Under the pieces are notes generated by a model. The model saw nothing but the letters and a program-made list of their open reading frames with translations, ran no database searches and had not been told where the DNA came from. Shown here one piece after another: positions 1 to 7,075 of a DNA stretch of 9,312 nt (the stretch's first letter is position 1; each line of letters opens with the position of its first letter). Origin of the DNA: JBKBXU01 sp046313675. Its GTDB lineage: Bacteria > Bacteroidota > Bacteroidia > Cytophagales > Cytophagaceae. Made by a program: the position numbers and the translations under genes. The stretch covers positions 1 through 9,312 of the forward strand of contig JBKBXU010000181.1 of assembly GCA_046313675.1 (NCBI GenBank), in the 5' to 3' direction.

Positions 1-653
1 TAAGAGAATCTATTAACCAATATCTCATTGAACAGGGGTATGTCTGTGAAACGGCAAAAGACCTTGCAAGCGCATCAGAAAAAGCATTGATTTACGACTA
101 TGATTGCATTGTAGCAGACATTACTCTTCCGGACGGCAATAGTCTTGATCTAATAAAAAAACTAAAAACGGATAATATAAATGCAGGAATTATTATAATT
201 TCTGCAAAAACCAGTCTCGAAGACCGTATCAAAGGCCTGGACTCCGGTTCAGATGATTATCTACCCAAACCCTTTCATCTCTCTGAACTAAACGCACGTA
301 TACGGTCTATTATTCGTCGACGCAAGTTTGACGGAAATACCGAAATCCGATTTCACGAAATCCTCATAAGGCCCGACTTTAGGGAAGTTTTTGTAAACGA
401 GCAGCACCTGACGCTGACTGCAAAAGAGTATGACTTGCTAACCTTCTTTATATCCAATAAATCAAGAGTAATCCCAAAAGATTCTATAGCAGAACACCTG
501 TGGGGAAGTCATATAGATCAGGTTGACTCTATGGATTTTATTTACACACATATTAAAAATCTCCGAAAAAAGCTTATCCAAGCCGGCTGCAATGACTATC
601 TTAAAACGGCCTATGGAATAGGTTATAAATTTTCCGACAATGAGACTGACTGA
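1..653 (+). CDS. OmpR/PhoB-family response regulator, 5' end outside window
   Basis: DNA-binding response regulator, the output half of a two-component system with the kinase that follows. The reading frame is open from base 3, so the first dozen or so codons lie outside the window; 216 residues are visible. The receiver domain shows the phospho-acceptor Asp at visible residue 39 (in VADITLPDG), the switch Ser at 67 (IIISAKTS) and the conserved Lys at 89 (YLPKPF). The C-terminal winged helix (about residues 120-216) has the usual L-T-x-K-E-Y-D-L-L start and the Y-G-I-G-Y-K-F end of the PhoB/OmpR effector domain. It overlaps the kinase start by 14 bases, implying coupled translation. The regulon cannot be read from the sequence. 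A TTG at 87 could be mistaken for the start, but the receiver's first helix is encoded upstream of it. Confidence 0.93.
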   Translation, partial: RESINQYLIEQGYVCETAKDLASASEKALIYDYDCIVADITLPDGNSLDLIKKLKTDNINAGIIIISAKTSLEDRIKGLDSGSDDYLPKPFHLSELNARIRSIIRRRKFDGNTEIRFHEILIRPDFREVFVNEQHLTLTAKEYDLLTFFISNKSRVIPKDSIAEHLWGSHIDQVDSMDFIYTHIKNLRKKLIQAGCNDYLKTAYGIGYKFSDNETD

Positions 654-1890
654 AAAAAAGACACTATATTATCTGATTTTCACCTTTCTGGTTTTGTCCA
701 TTGCAAGCGTTTTTCTGCTCATTTTCTTTCAAAGAATAATGCTTAAAAGCCTGGATGAATCTCTTGTCCGGGAAGGAGAGCATTACCAGGCACTTATAGA
801 AGAAGGCACCCTACAGAAACAACTACGCATACCCGGTAAACTAGAAATTTTCTCCTCGGATACACCGACTGTCCCTGTTAAAGAATTTTTTACTATACAA
901 GGTGATGAACACTCCTCTGAAAATAGACTACTTAAAATGTCCTTTGAACATAAAAACACCATGTATCGATTACATATTCAACGGAATCTTAAAGAAGTAG
1001 GCTATTTGCAAAATGCCATTCTTCCATTATTTGCTGTTTTTTTTCTGATCATACTTGCCGGAATGCTTCTAATAAATAAAATGGTTTCCGATAAACTATG
1101 GAAGCCTTTCTATCGGCTGATAAATAAACTTGAAGAATATGATCTTAATAAAACAAAAATTATAGAGCATGATAAAACAGATATTGACGAGTTTGACAAA
1201 CTAAGTCGAAGTGTAGAAAAAATGACAAAAAAGATCTATATGGACTTTGTAAGGCAAAAAGAATTTAATGAGAACCTGTCACATGAATTTCAAACCCCCC
1301 TTTCCATTATAAGAAATAAACTGGAATTGCTGATTCAATCAGGAAATTTAAAAGAATCGGAAATGTCTGCTATAGGTGTCATTTTTGATTCCGTACGAAA
1401 ACTTTCTCAACTCAATAAAGGACTTATCCTCCTCTCAGAACTAGACTACCACCATTATAAATCTGACGACGAGGTAAATCTCTGCTCAATTATAAAATCC
1501 AATGCGGACAATCTGTCTGAATTAATTGAAGCAAAAAGCCTGGGTCTGAAAATCAGCCTGCCAAAAGAATGCATGATAAAAGGAAATGCAATTCTTTTGG
1601 AAATACTCATCATAAACTTACTCACCAATGCCATCAGACATAACGTTGAGGAAGGAGAAATAGAAATAATTTTAACAGCCAAAGGCATAACCATCATTAA
1701 TACCGGGAAGGCGTTAAATTTAGAACCGGAAGAACTTTTCGAGCGCTTTAAAAAGGACAATATAGCAGATGGCACAATTGGTTTAGGGCTGGCCATTGTC
1801 AAGAAAATCTGCGATTATTTTTGCTATACTATTGATTATTCAACAAAAAACAATCAGCATAAAATTGAAGTAATATTTCCGGTGCATTAG
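640..1890 (+). CDS. Two-TM sensor histidine kinase, partner of the upstream regulator
   Basis: Membrane sensor kinase of 416 residues that should autophosphorylate on His and pass the phosphate to the adjacent OmpR-type regulator. TM1 is about residues 10-30 and TM2 about 126-147, enclosing a periplasmic sensor of roughly 95 residues with no recognised domain. A HAMP-like linker follows (about 148-205). The H-box SHEFQTPL carries His215. The ATPase domain has an N-box (NLLTNAIRHN, Asn330), a degenerate G1 box reading I-N-T-G (352-356) where D-x-G is usual, an F-box (ELFERFKKDN) and the G2 box GLGLAI (381-386). An N-T-G variant may occur in functional kinases, so activity is likely but not certain. 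It overlaps the regulator by 14 bases, and a hairpin terminator follows at 1977. The ligand is unknown. Confidence 0.93.
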   Translation: MRLTEKKTLYYLIFTFLVLSIASVFLLIFFQRIMLKSLDESLVREGEHYQALIEEGTLQKQLRIPGKLEIFSSDTPTVPVKEFFTIQGDEHSSENRLLKMSFEHKNTMYRLHIQRNLKEVGYLQNAILPLFAVFFLIILAGMLLINKMVSDKLWKPFYRLINKLEEYDLNKTKIIEHDKTDIDEFDKLSRSVEKMTKKIYMDFVRQKEFNENLSHEFQTPLSIIRNKLELLIQSGNLKESEMSAIGVIFDSVRKLSQLNKGLILLSELDYHHYKSDDEVNLCSIIKSNADNLSELIEAKSLGLKISLPKECMIKGNAILLEILIINLLTNAIRHNVEEGEIEIILTAKGITIINTGKALNLEPEELFERFKKDNIADGTIGLGLAIVKKICDYFCYTIDYSTKNNQHKIEVIFPVH

Positions 1891-1915
1891 AATTTAGCGA
1901 TACCTGAAAAATTAA

Positions 1916-1923
1916 TACTTTTG
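1916..1923 (+). promoter_or_regulatory. Candidate Bacteroidetes -7 box, TACTTTTG
   Basis: The octamer matches the TAnnTTTG consensus of the Bacteroidetes housekeeping sigma factor. It lies 25 bases after the kinase stop, pointing into a 74-base stretch that ends in a terminator. No clear TTG/TTTG -33 box is visible at the right distance, so this may be a chance match. If real, it would drive only a short transcript. Confidence 0.25.
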
Positions 1924-1976
1924 TATCGGAAGCCTGACTATTAATATTTTTCCAACAAAGCAGAGTTGTCTTCCTG

Positions 1977-2009
1977 AAGCGGGTTTAAAAGCCCGCTTTA
2001 CTTTTCTTT
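1977..2009 (+). terminator. Intrinsic terminator after the two-component operon
   Basis: AAGCGGG (1977-1983) pairs exactly with CCCGCTT (1992-1998) around an 8-base loop, followed by the T-rich stretch TTACTTTTCTTT. It sits 87 bases after the kinase stop and overlaps the last codon of the opposing cheB gene. On the minus strand the hairpin has no clear T-run, so it works best for plus-strand transcripts. Confidence 0.75.
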
Positions 2010-2564
2010 AGTATACATTCTAAGAAATTCAGGTATATCATCCGGTTGCATTACCTTCGGATGATCTTTTTCAATAACGTTCATCGGCATTCCGTTATGC
2101 TGTGTTGATTGCGGGTCCTGCACAACATTTAACCCTCCATAATTCGTAATTTTTATTGCACATGCCGAACCATCATGACCCACACCGGAAAGAACAACAC
2201 CAATAGCTTTTTCTTTCCTATCTTCTGCTAAAGAACATAAAAAGAAATCTACTGCATGATTTACTATTTCCTTCTCAGGCCGATTTACCAGATGCAAAAT
2301 ATTGTCCTTTATATAGACCTTTTTGTTTTCTGGAAGCACATATATTTCATCAGCCTTGAGCTCCTCTCCACCCTTAATGGTATTTATTTTCAAATCTGTA
2401 TATTTTTGTAAAAGCTCCGGAAACTGCGAAGGAAAATCCCTGCTTAGATGCCTTATTACTACATAGGCTATATTCATCCCCGGCTTTACATTTTTAAAAA
2501 ACTCAAATAAAGCATGCATGCCTCCGGAAGAAGCACCAATCCCCGCCACAAAACAATCTGCCAT
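1998..2564 (-). CDS. cheB: Stand-alone CheB-type protein-glutamate methylesterase domain
   Basis: CheB methylesterases remove methyl groups from (or deamidate) glutamates of chemoreceptors. This 188-residue protein is only the catalytic domain: Ser12 in GIGASSGG, His39 in VIRHLS and Asp131 in GVGHDGS form the expected Ser-His-Asp triad, and the C-terminal GMP segment (158-160) is present. The receiver domain that normally controls CheB is absent, and no cheR, cheA or receptor gene is in the window. The ATG at 2564 is chosen over an in-frame start 60 bases upstream because AGGAGG lies four bases before it and the extension has no family counterpart. Short CheB domains in Bacteroidetes can also be part of CheB/CheR/PAS signalling outside chemotaxis, so the true target is unknown. 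Confidence 0.88.
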   Translation of the reverse strand: MADCFVAGIGASSGGMHALFEFFKNVKPGMNIAYVVIRHLSRDFPSQFPELLQKYTDLKINTIKGGEELKADEIYVLPENKKVYIKDNILHLVNRPEKEIVNHAVDFFLCSLAEDRKEKAIGVVLSGVGHDGSACAIKITNYGGLNVVQDPQSTQHNGMPMNVIEKDHPKVMQPDDIPEFLRMYTKEK

Positions 2565-2568
2565 AAAA

Positions 2569-2574
2569 CCTCCT
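2569..2574 (-). promoter_or_regulatory. Strong Shine-Dalgarno site AGGAGG of cheB
   Basis: Read on the minus strand, AAAAGGAGG lies four bases upstream of the ATG at 2564. It is unusually strong for this window, where most starts lack such a site. It decides the start of cheB against the upstream in-frame codon at 2624. Confidence 0.8.
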
Positions 2575-2600
2575 TTTATTAAATAACCTATAAAATAAAT

Positions 2601-2632
2601 GAAAGTTAAAAAGCTCCCCGGCAAGGGTCAAA
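2601..2632 (-). promoter_or_regulatory. Candidate cheB promoter
   Basis: On the minus strand TTTG (complement of 2629-2632) is followed after 20 bases by TAACTTTC (complement of 2601-2608), one mismatch from TAnnTTTG. The spacing fits the Bacteroidetes -33/-7 arrangement. The predicted leader is about 30 bases and contains the AGGAGG site. Confidence 0.5.
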
Positions 2633-2653
2633 ACACATTAAAAACGCCTTGGC

Positions 2654-2661
2654 TATATTTG
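2654..2661 (+). promoter_or_regulatory. Candidate -7 box TATATTTG facing the small ORF
   Basis: An exact TAnnTTTG match lies 20 bases upstream of the ATG at 2682, divergent from the cheB promoter. No -33 TTTG is visible 17-23 bases upstream. It is the main support, with AGGAG at 2675-2679, for the small ORF being expressed. Confidence 0.35.
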
Positions 2662-2681
2662 CATTACCCCAAATAGGAGCC

Positions 2682-2858
2682 ATGAAAGCTGGACGTTATT
2701 TAAAAGATTCTCCTTGGGTGGGTATTGACAATTATTTGCATCCCTTCAAATACTATACGTGTCATTTACGAAAGAAACAGCTAATAGATACATTTCATGA
2801 TTTCACCCTGAATAAATTCTTTTTAAACTGCCACCGTAAAGTAAGAAAGATTCTTTGA
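2682..2858 (+). CDS. Hypothetical small basic protein (58 aa), doubtful
   Basis: A 58-residue frame with no family I recognise. It is rich in Lys, Arg, His and aromatic residues, has no TM segment or signal peptide, and contains two Cys-His pairs (YTCHLRKK and LNCHRKVRK) about 23 residues apart that could bind metal but may be chance. In favour: a TATATTTG box at 2654 and AGGAG at 2675-2679. Against: the AGGAG is only two bases from the ATG, which is too close, and the 317-base gap between cheB and the J-domain gene could hold an open frame of this size by chance. It ends 23 bases before the stop of the convergent J-domain gene with no terminator between. It could also be a decayed gene fragment. 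Confidence 0.3.
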   Translation: MKAGRYLKDSPWVGIDNYLHPFKYYTCHLRKKQLIDTFHDFTLNKFFLNCHRKVRKIL

Positions 2859-2881
2859 CTAATCAAGCTAAAAATCAACAC

Positions 2882-3631
2882 TTAACGTCTTTTTCTTGAG
2901 ACCATTTTTGGTAGCAATAAATATAAGGATGCCGTGATAATGAGAGGCAGGAAAGAAAGCAAAATGGAAACAAATAAAGATGCTCCAAGCTTGATTAAAT
3001 AATAAAAAACAATCATTTCTAAAATCAAAAGAGCGGAGATTACAGCAAAAACGATCATTTTATCGTTGTTGCGTAAAAATTGTCTTCGCAGCTTTTCCAG
3101 CAAAAAATTTCGGCTTTCTTCAGGCGGATACAGGTTTATATAATGTTGATAGGTGATATTAATGATGTGCATGCCAATTGGGACGCAAAAAATGGAGATC
3201 AGTATTCCTCTTTCAATGATATAAAAGAATACCATGACCGGCAGAACCAGAAAACCAAAACCAATAAATAGTAACACTAAAAAACTAACCCTGGCGAAGG
3301 TAAAATAGCCAGAATTTCTGAAACTGAGATAGTTTCTCCTGGTGCGTCTTTCTGCTTTTCTTCTAACCTCCTTAAGCCATGCCTCATACCGTCTTTTCTT
3401 CTCCTTTCTTATGGCAAGCTCCGGATCGAACGCTGTATTGGTGACTGAAATCAACTTTTTATTTATAATTACATCATAGGCTTCCTGAATCTTAAGAAAT
3501 TTTTGATGTGCATCAGGAGATGGGTTTATATCCGGATGGAATCTTTTAGCCAACTTTTTATACGCTTTCTTTACTTTATCATCTGAAACCCCCTCTTCCA
3601 ACCCCAAGATTTTGTAATAATGTGCGCGCAT
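2882..3631 (-). CDS. Membrane-anchored J-domain (DnaJ-like) protein
   Basis: J-domain proteins recruit DnaK/Hsp70 and stimulate its ATPase. The first 60 residues are a complete J domain: Y-Y-K-I-L-G-L start, the K/R-rich helix II, the essential HPD at 32-34 and a helix III ending in Q-E-A-Y-D-V-I. A strongly basic linker (about 75-105) follows. Then four predicted TM segments lie at about 113-138, 142-160, 191-212 and 215-240, and the protein ends in S-R-K-R-R. There is no G/F region, zinc-finger or substrate-binding C-terminal domain, so this is a class C (type III) co-chaperone that would hold Hsp70 at the inner membrane. It is a single gene. The ATG at 3631 has only a weak AGGAAA about 12 bases upstream, but the J domain begins directly after it. 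The client is unknown. Confidence 0.87.
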   Translation of the reverse strand: MRAHYYKILGLEEGVSDDKVKKAYKKLAKRFHPDINPSPDAHQKFLKIQEAYDVIINKKLISVTNTAFDPELAIRKEKKRRYEAWLKEVRRKAERRTRRNYLSFRNSGYFTFARVSFLVLLFIGFGFLVLPVMVFFYIIERGILISIFCVPIGMHIINITYQHYINLYPPEESRNFLLEKLRRQFLRNNDKMIVFAVISALLILEMIVFYYLIKLGASLFVSILLSFLPLIITASLYLLLPKMVSRKRR

Positions 3632-3780
3632 TCTAAATAAAATTTCCTGTTAACTATAAAGCGGAAAACCTCACTAAATGTTTTTAGGCAGAAACTTTGT
3701 AAAGCAAAACCGGTTATCTATTGAGGGATTTTTTCTGCTGTAGAATTTCATTTAAAATCTTTTTTTGCTTTATTGACACC

Positions 3781-4647
3781 ATGCAAATAAGTTCCTGGGA
3801 ATATTTTTTAATATCATTGGCAGTTCTTTCTGTTATTATCGCCTGGTATGTTTTATCAAGGAAGAAACCTAAAAAACCATGGTATGTACATACGGAAAGA
3901 AATTGGAGGGCAAAATCTCCATCATCTGACCATGAGATCATTTTTTCTGCCTTTCTGATAGGTGATGCAGGAGCTAATACAACCAAAAACCCCGAACCTA
4001 CCATGGTGATTTTAAAGCAAAAGCTTAAAATGGCCCAGGAAAAAAGCGCTGTCTTCTTTTTGGGAGACAATATTTACCCCAAAGGATTGCCCGAACCGGA
4101 TAATGCCTTTTATGCTAAAGCGGCCGACCACTTAATGAGTCAGCTTCAGGTATGTGAAGAATACAAAGGGCGGGTCTGCTTTATCTCCGGAAATCATGAC
4201 TGGAACAAAGGGCGAAGAGGAGGGCTGAAGGCAGTACTACGGCAGCAGGATTTCGTAGATAATTTTTTTGGAAGAGACGATTTTTACCTGCCTCGCAACG
4301 GATGCCCGGGTCCGGTTGTTGTTCCTCTCTATGAAAACCTTTGTGCCATTGTGATCAATACGCAATGGTGGGTACATAAAGGAAAAAAACCCATCGGTGC
4401 GAAGGATGGGTGTACGGTGCAAAGTGAAGAAGACTTTTTTTCGACCCTGGAACAGGTGCTTGACGAAAATAAAAACAAGCACCTGCTTGTGATAGGCCAC
4501 CATCCTATGTACAGCAAAGCCTTTCATGGAGGAAAGTTTGATGTAAAACAACACCTGTTTCCCTTAACGGAACTCCATAAAAAAATGTATGTGCCCCTTC
4601 CACTTGCCGGTTCCCTATACCCCATTTATATAAAATACTTTGGGTAA
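3781..4647 (+). CDS. Metallophosphoesterase, N-terminal part of a gene broken by in-frame stops
   Basis: Calcineurin/purple-acid-phosphatase-like phosphoesterase, N-terminal 288 residues. One TM segment (about 7-26) would anchor it to the membrane, with a basic stretch after it. The metal-site motifs appear in order: GDAG (61-64), GDNIYP (95-100), GNHDW (137-141) and GHHPMYS (239-245). The frame stops at TAA (4645-4647), and a second in-frame stop, TAG, follows at 4651-4653. The last metal motif, GHDH, lies beyond the stops in the same frame (next entry). The product alone would lack a metal ligand and is probably inactive. The ATG at 3781 is preferred over the upstream TTG (3721) because the extension is Cys/Phe-rich and has no site before it. 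The substrate is unknown. Confidence 0.85.
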   Translation: MQISSWEYFLISLAVLSVIIAWYVLSRKKPKKPWYVHTERNWRAKSPSSDHEIIFSAFLIGDAGANTTKNPEPTMVILKQKLKMAQEKSAVFFLGDNIYPKGLPEPDNAFYAKAADHLMSQLQVCEEYKGRVCFISGNHDWNKGRRGGLKAVLRQQDFVDNFFGRDDFYLPRNGCPGPVVVPLYENLCAIVINTQWWVHKGKKPIGAKDGCTVQSEEDFFSTLEQVLDENKNKHLLVIGHHPMYSKAFHGGKFDVKQHLFPLTELHKKMYVPLPLAGSLYPIYIKYFG

Positions 4648-4653
4648 ATATAG
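4645..4653 (+). other. Two in-frame stops (TAA, one codon, TAG) inside the phosphoesterase
   Basis: Frame 1 reads F-G-stop-I-stop-Y-M-S-H-P across these nine bases, and both sides belong to one phosphoesterase. There is no net frameshift. CAA and CAG at these positions (two C-to-T changes) would restore a continuous F-G-Q-I-Q-Y-M. That reconstruction is inference. Confidence 0.85.
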
Positions 4654-4656
4654 TAT

Positions 4657-4977
4657 ATGTCGCACCCCCGTTACAAAAAAATGAAAAAGCGGCTGGTACA
4701 GATCTTTAAGAACTATCCCAACCTTGTTTATGCAGCCGGGCATGATCATAACCTGCAATACATTCGAAAAGCCAGTCAGCATTATATTGTCAGCGGATCC
4801 GGATCCAAAGTAACGTATGTACATAAAGGAAAAGGGGCTGCATTTACGCACGCCCACAAAGGATTTTTCAGGCTAAACTATTTCAGGAAAGGGGATGTAT
4901 GGCTTGAAGCCTGGGAACCGGAGGAAGATGGCAGTCCCCGATTAGCCTACAGAAGCCATATAGTTTGGGGAGAATAA
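4657..4977 (+). CDS. Metallophosphoesterase, C-terminal part
   Basis: Continuation, in the same frame, of the phosphoesterase above. These 106 codons contain H-P-R-Y-K (residues 3-7), the metal-binding GHDHN (28-32) followed by L-Q-Y, and the V-S-G-S-G-S-K strand, all expected at the C-terminal end of this family. The frame is clean to its own TAA, with no other damage. It could be translated only by re-initiation at the ATG at 4657, nine bases after the first stop and with no Shine-Dalgarno site, or by readthrough. Otherwise it is the untranslated remnant of a recently inactivated gene or a sequencing error. The stop codon directly abuts that of the convergent lipid kinase. Confidence 0.75.
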   Translation: MSHPRYKKMKKRLVQIFKNYPNLVYAAGHDHNLQYIRKASQHYIVSGSGSKVTYVHKGKGAAFTHAHKGFFRLNYFRKGDVWLEAWEPEEDGSPRLAYRSHIVWGE

Positions 4978-5868
4978 CTATGGCAAAAGCACTTTCAAGC
5001 CTTTTGGATGTATATCAATTTCTATCTTTTCTACCGGAAGCCAGGGTTCTCCATCGATGTGAAAAGATTCATTATCTTTATTAAAAATCACTGCATGTTT
5101 ACATCGAATGACCTTATAGTACTTTGACCTATGAATTTTATCTGAAAGAAGGTAATACATAATGTGAAAACTATGCAACTTTGGAAAAGGCTTTACTATG
5201 CTAATTTCAAAATACCCATCACGAATATCACCCAATGGATTTATGGCAACGTTGGTGCCGAACTTGCTTGCGTTGGAAATGATCATCATAAATGCATCTC
5301 CTTCATAGCGGCTTATTGGCGTTAGAATAGTATAGTTAAAGGGGGTAAACGTAAAAAACTCCTGAATACCATACCATATATAGCTAAGCTTACCTCTTAA
5401 CAAGCCTTTGGCAAACCGGTGAATAACCCTTGCATTAAAGCCGAGATCGCTTAAATGAAAAGCATTGTACCCGTTGATTTTCAAGGTATCAATAAATTTT
5501 GGCCGAAAGCGGGGAAGTACGTTTAATGCATCAGGCAACTCTTGTGGAATATTCAGATCTTTTGCCAAGCCATTAGCAGAACCCAAAGGAAGTATTCCAA
5601 GGGGAATATTTTTTCCCAATAAAACATTGCCTACAAGATTAACCGTCCCATCCCCTCCAATTGCAACAACAGCATCGTACTTATTTTGAAGTATTTGCTC
5701 CTCTATACGAAGGTGGTCTTCTTTTCCTGTGGTTTTAATGATGTTGTAAAGTATATTATGCTCTTTACAAAACTCATCAAGCATGGCAGGAACATCATCT
5801 TTCCTTCTGCCGCCGGCAATGGGATTCAGAACAAATAAAAATTTCTTTTTTATTTTAGGGCGTGACAT
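4978..5868 (-). CDS. Diacylglycerol/sphingosine kinase-like lipid kinase
   Basis: Lipid kinase of the DAGK catalytic family (as in DgkB and YegS), which phosphorylates a lipid hydroxyl using ATP at the cytoplasmic face of the membrane. The 296 residues match the usual length. Motifs: N-P-I-A-G-G (15-20), the nucleotide-binding GGDGT (71-75), LPLGSANGLAKDL (93-105) in place of the common L-G-T-x-N-D, DIRDGYFEI (214-222) and F-H-I-D-G-E (269-274). No TM segment is visible. It lies 34 bases downstream of the methyltransferase gene on the same strand, with a terminator-like hairpin between. Its stop codon is immediately next to the end of the phosphoesterase. In sphingolipid-making Bacteroidetes the substrate might be a sphingoid base, but nothing here decides that. 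Confidence 0.9.
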   Translation of the reverse strand: MSRPKIKKKFLFVLNPIAGGRRKDDVPAMLDEFCKEHNILYNIIKTTGKEDHLRIEEQILQNKYDAVVAIGGDGTVNLVGNVLLGKNIPLGILPLGSANGLAKDLNIPQELPDALNVLPRFRPKFIDTLKINGYNAFHLSDLGFNARVIHRFAKGLLRGKLSYIWYGIQEFFTFTPFNYTILTPISRYEGDAFMMIISNASKFGTNVAINPLGDIRDGYFEISIVKPFPKLHSFHIMYYLLSDKIHRSKYYKVIRCKHAVIFNKDNESFHIDGEPWLPVEKIEIDIHPKGLKVLLP

Positions 5869-5875
5869 AATTTAT

Positions 5876-5901
5876 AAAAAAACCCGTTACATACGGTTTT
5901 T
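5876..5901 (-). terminator. Possible intrinsic terminator or attenuator between methyltransferase and lipid kinase
   Basis: On the minus strand AACCGT and ACGGGTT pair with one bulged G around a five-base loop, with extra A-T pairs outside, then seven Ts. It begins just after the methyltransferase stop and ends eight bases before the lipid kinase ATG, so it would limit readthrough into that gene. The stem is short. Confidence 0.45.
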
Positions 5902-5902
5902 G

Positions 5903-7075
5903 TTAGTCATTAGGGGTGATCTTCCTCGATCCACTGTATAGCTCGAATTCCAATAACCGGCACTCTATGGTCGCATTGTAAAACTCAATGCGACGGCTGG
6001 TGCGCAAACCGATCTTTTTTGCAAGCGCAAAATTTCCGGTAAAAATATATCCTGTATATCCCTGGCATTTTGCTTTAAAAAAGTCACCCATGGCTTTATA
6101 TATGTCTTCCAACTCCGAAGTTTCACCCAATCTTTCACCATATTCCGGATTAATGATAACTACGCCACCATCATTATAAACAGGCGTGTCCCTAAAATCA
6201 CAAACACTAAACTCAATCAAATGATCTACACCTGCCATGGCTGCATTATTTCTTGCAGCATCTATAGCCACCTCATTAATATCACTGGCCACAATTTTAA
6301 AAGAGACCGTGTTTTTAACCTTACCTAATGCCTCCGTCCTCAGTTCTTCCCAAACATCCTGATTATAAAAAAGGGTGTGCATAAACCCAAAATTGTCCTT
6401 CATTAAACCGGGAACTTTATCAATCCCCATGAGTGCCGCTTCAATAGCAAGCGTACCGCTTCCGCACATAGGATTTATAAAACTTGACTGCCCGTCCCAA
6501 CGACTTGCCATAATAATACTTGCACCCAAACCCTCCAAAAGTGGCGCCTTATAAGGAAACTTTCTATAGCCATGCTTTGAAAGCGGGCCTCCTGATGTGT
6601 CCAGGTAAAGGCTGGCTCTCCCTTCCACCCAATATAAATAAATAACAGTCTTATCAGTATCCGGACCTGAATCAGGCCTTTTACCATAAATCTCATTAAA
6701 CCGGTCCACAATAGCATCCTTCAGGCGAACATTGGCAAATCGATTATCCAGAATGAAAGAATTTTCTACATGGGAATTTATGCTTATATATCCCTCCGGC
6801 TCAATGATTCTCTCCCATTCCAATTTGCGGGCTTTTCTATACAAATCATCCGGCCCTGGAGCTTTTACATCTCCTAAATGCCATAAAACCCTGTAAGCCG
6901 TGCGAAGGTGAAGGTTTAACCTCATACAATCACGGTAATTTCCCTTAAGGAACACACCGTTCTCTTTATGTGAGTCTACCTTATACCCAAGAGCTTCTAC
7001 CTCCCGGCAAACATATTCTGCTGATTTTCTAGCTGAACTTATATGAATAAGCCTTTTTTCTTCCGGATTTACCAT
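5903..7075 (-). CDS. THUMP-domain SAM-dependent RNA methyltransferase (RlmL N-half-like)
   Basis: Predicted N2-guanine RNA methyltransferase of the THUMP plus UPF0020 family. The best-known relative is the N-terminal half of E. coli RlmL, which makes m2G2445 in 23S rRNA; the 390 residues fit that half alone. A THUMP region lies at about 40-160. The junction K-H-x-Y-R-K-F-P-Y-K-A-P-L-L-E-G-L (168-183) is characteristic. The SAM-binding motif is NPMCGSGTLAIEAA (201-214), an acidic D-I-N-E (265-268) follows, and the catalytic motif reads INPEYGERLGE (308-318). NPEY replaces the usual NPPY; I recall this as common in Bacteroidetes homologues. The ATG at 7075 is the only one before an in-frame stop upstream. 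The exact base target is not visible. Confidence 0.92.
   Translation of the reverse strand: MVNPEEKRLIHISSARKSAEYVCREVEALGYKVDSHKENGVFLKGNYRDCMRLNLHLRTAYRVLWHLGDVKAPGPDDLYRKARKLEWERIIEPEGYISINSHVENSFILDNRFANVRLKDAIVDRFNEIYGKRPDSGPDTDKTVIYLYWVEGRASLYLDTSGGPLSKHGYRKFPYKAPLLEGLGASIIMASRWDGQSSFINPMCGSGTLAIEAALMGIDKVPGLMKDNFGFMHTLFYNQDVWEELRTEALGKVKNTVSFKIVASDINEVAIDAARNNAAMAGVDHLIEFSVCDFRDTPVYNDGGVVIINPEYGERLGETSELEDIYKAMGDFFKAKCQGYTGYIFTGNFALAKKIGLRTSRRIEFYNATIECRLLEFELYSGSRKITPND

Noticed and set aside
1455..1802. Minus-strand frame of 115 codons inside the histidine kinase
   Set aside because: It is antisense to the ATPase domain of a clear kinase and shows no domain of its own.
3714..4070. 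Minus-strand frame of 118 codons over the phosphoesterase start
   Set aside because: It is antisense to the region encoding GDAG and GDNIY and has no family features or start signals.
4645..4653. Programmed frameshift or genetic-code change in the phosphoesterase
   Set aside because: Both halves are in the same frame, so no frameshift is needed. TAA and TAG both end other genes in the window, so neither codon is generally reassigned.
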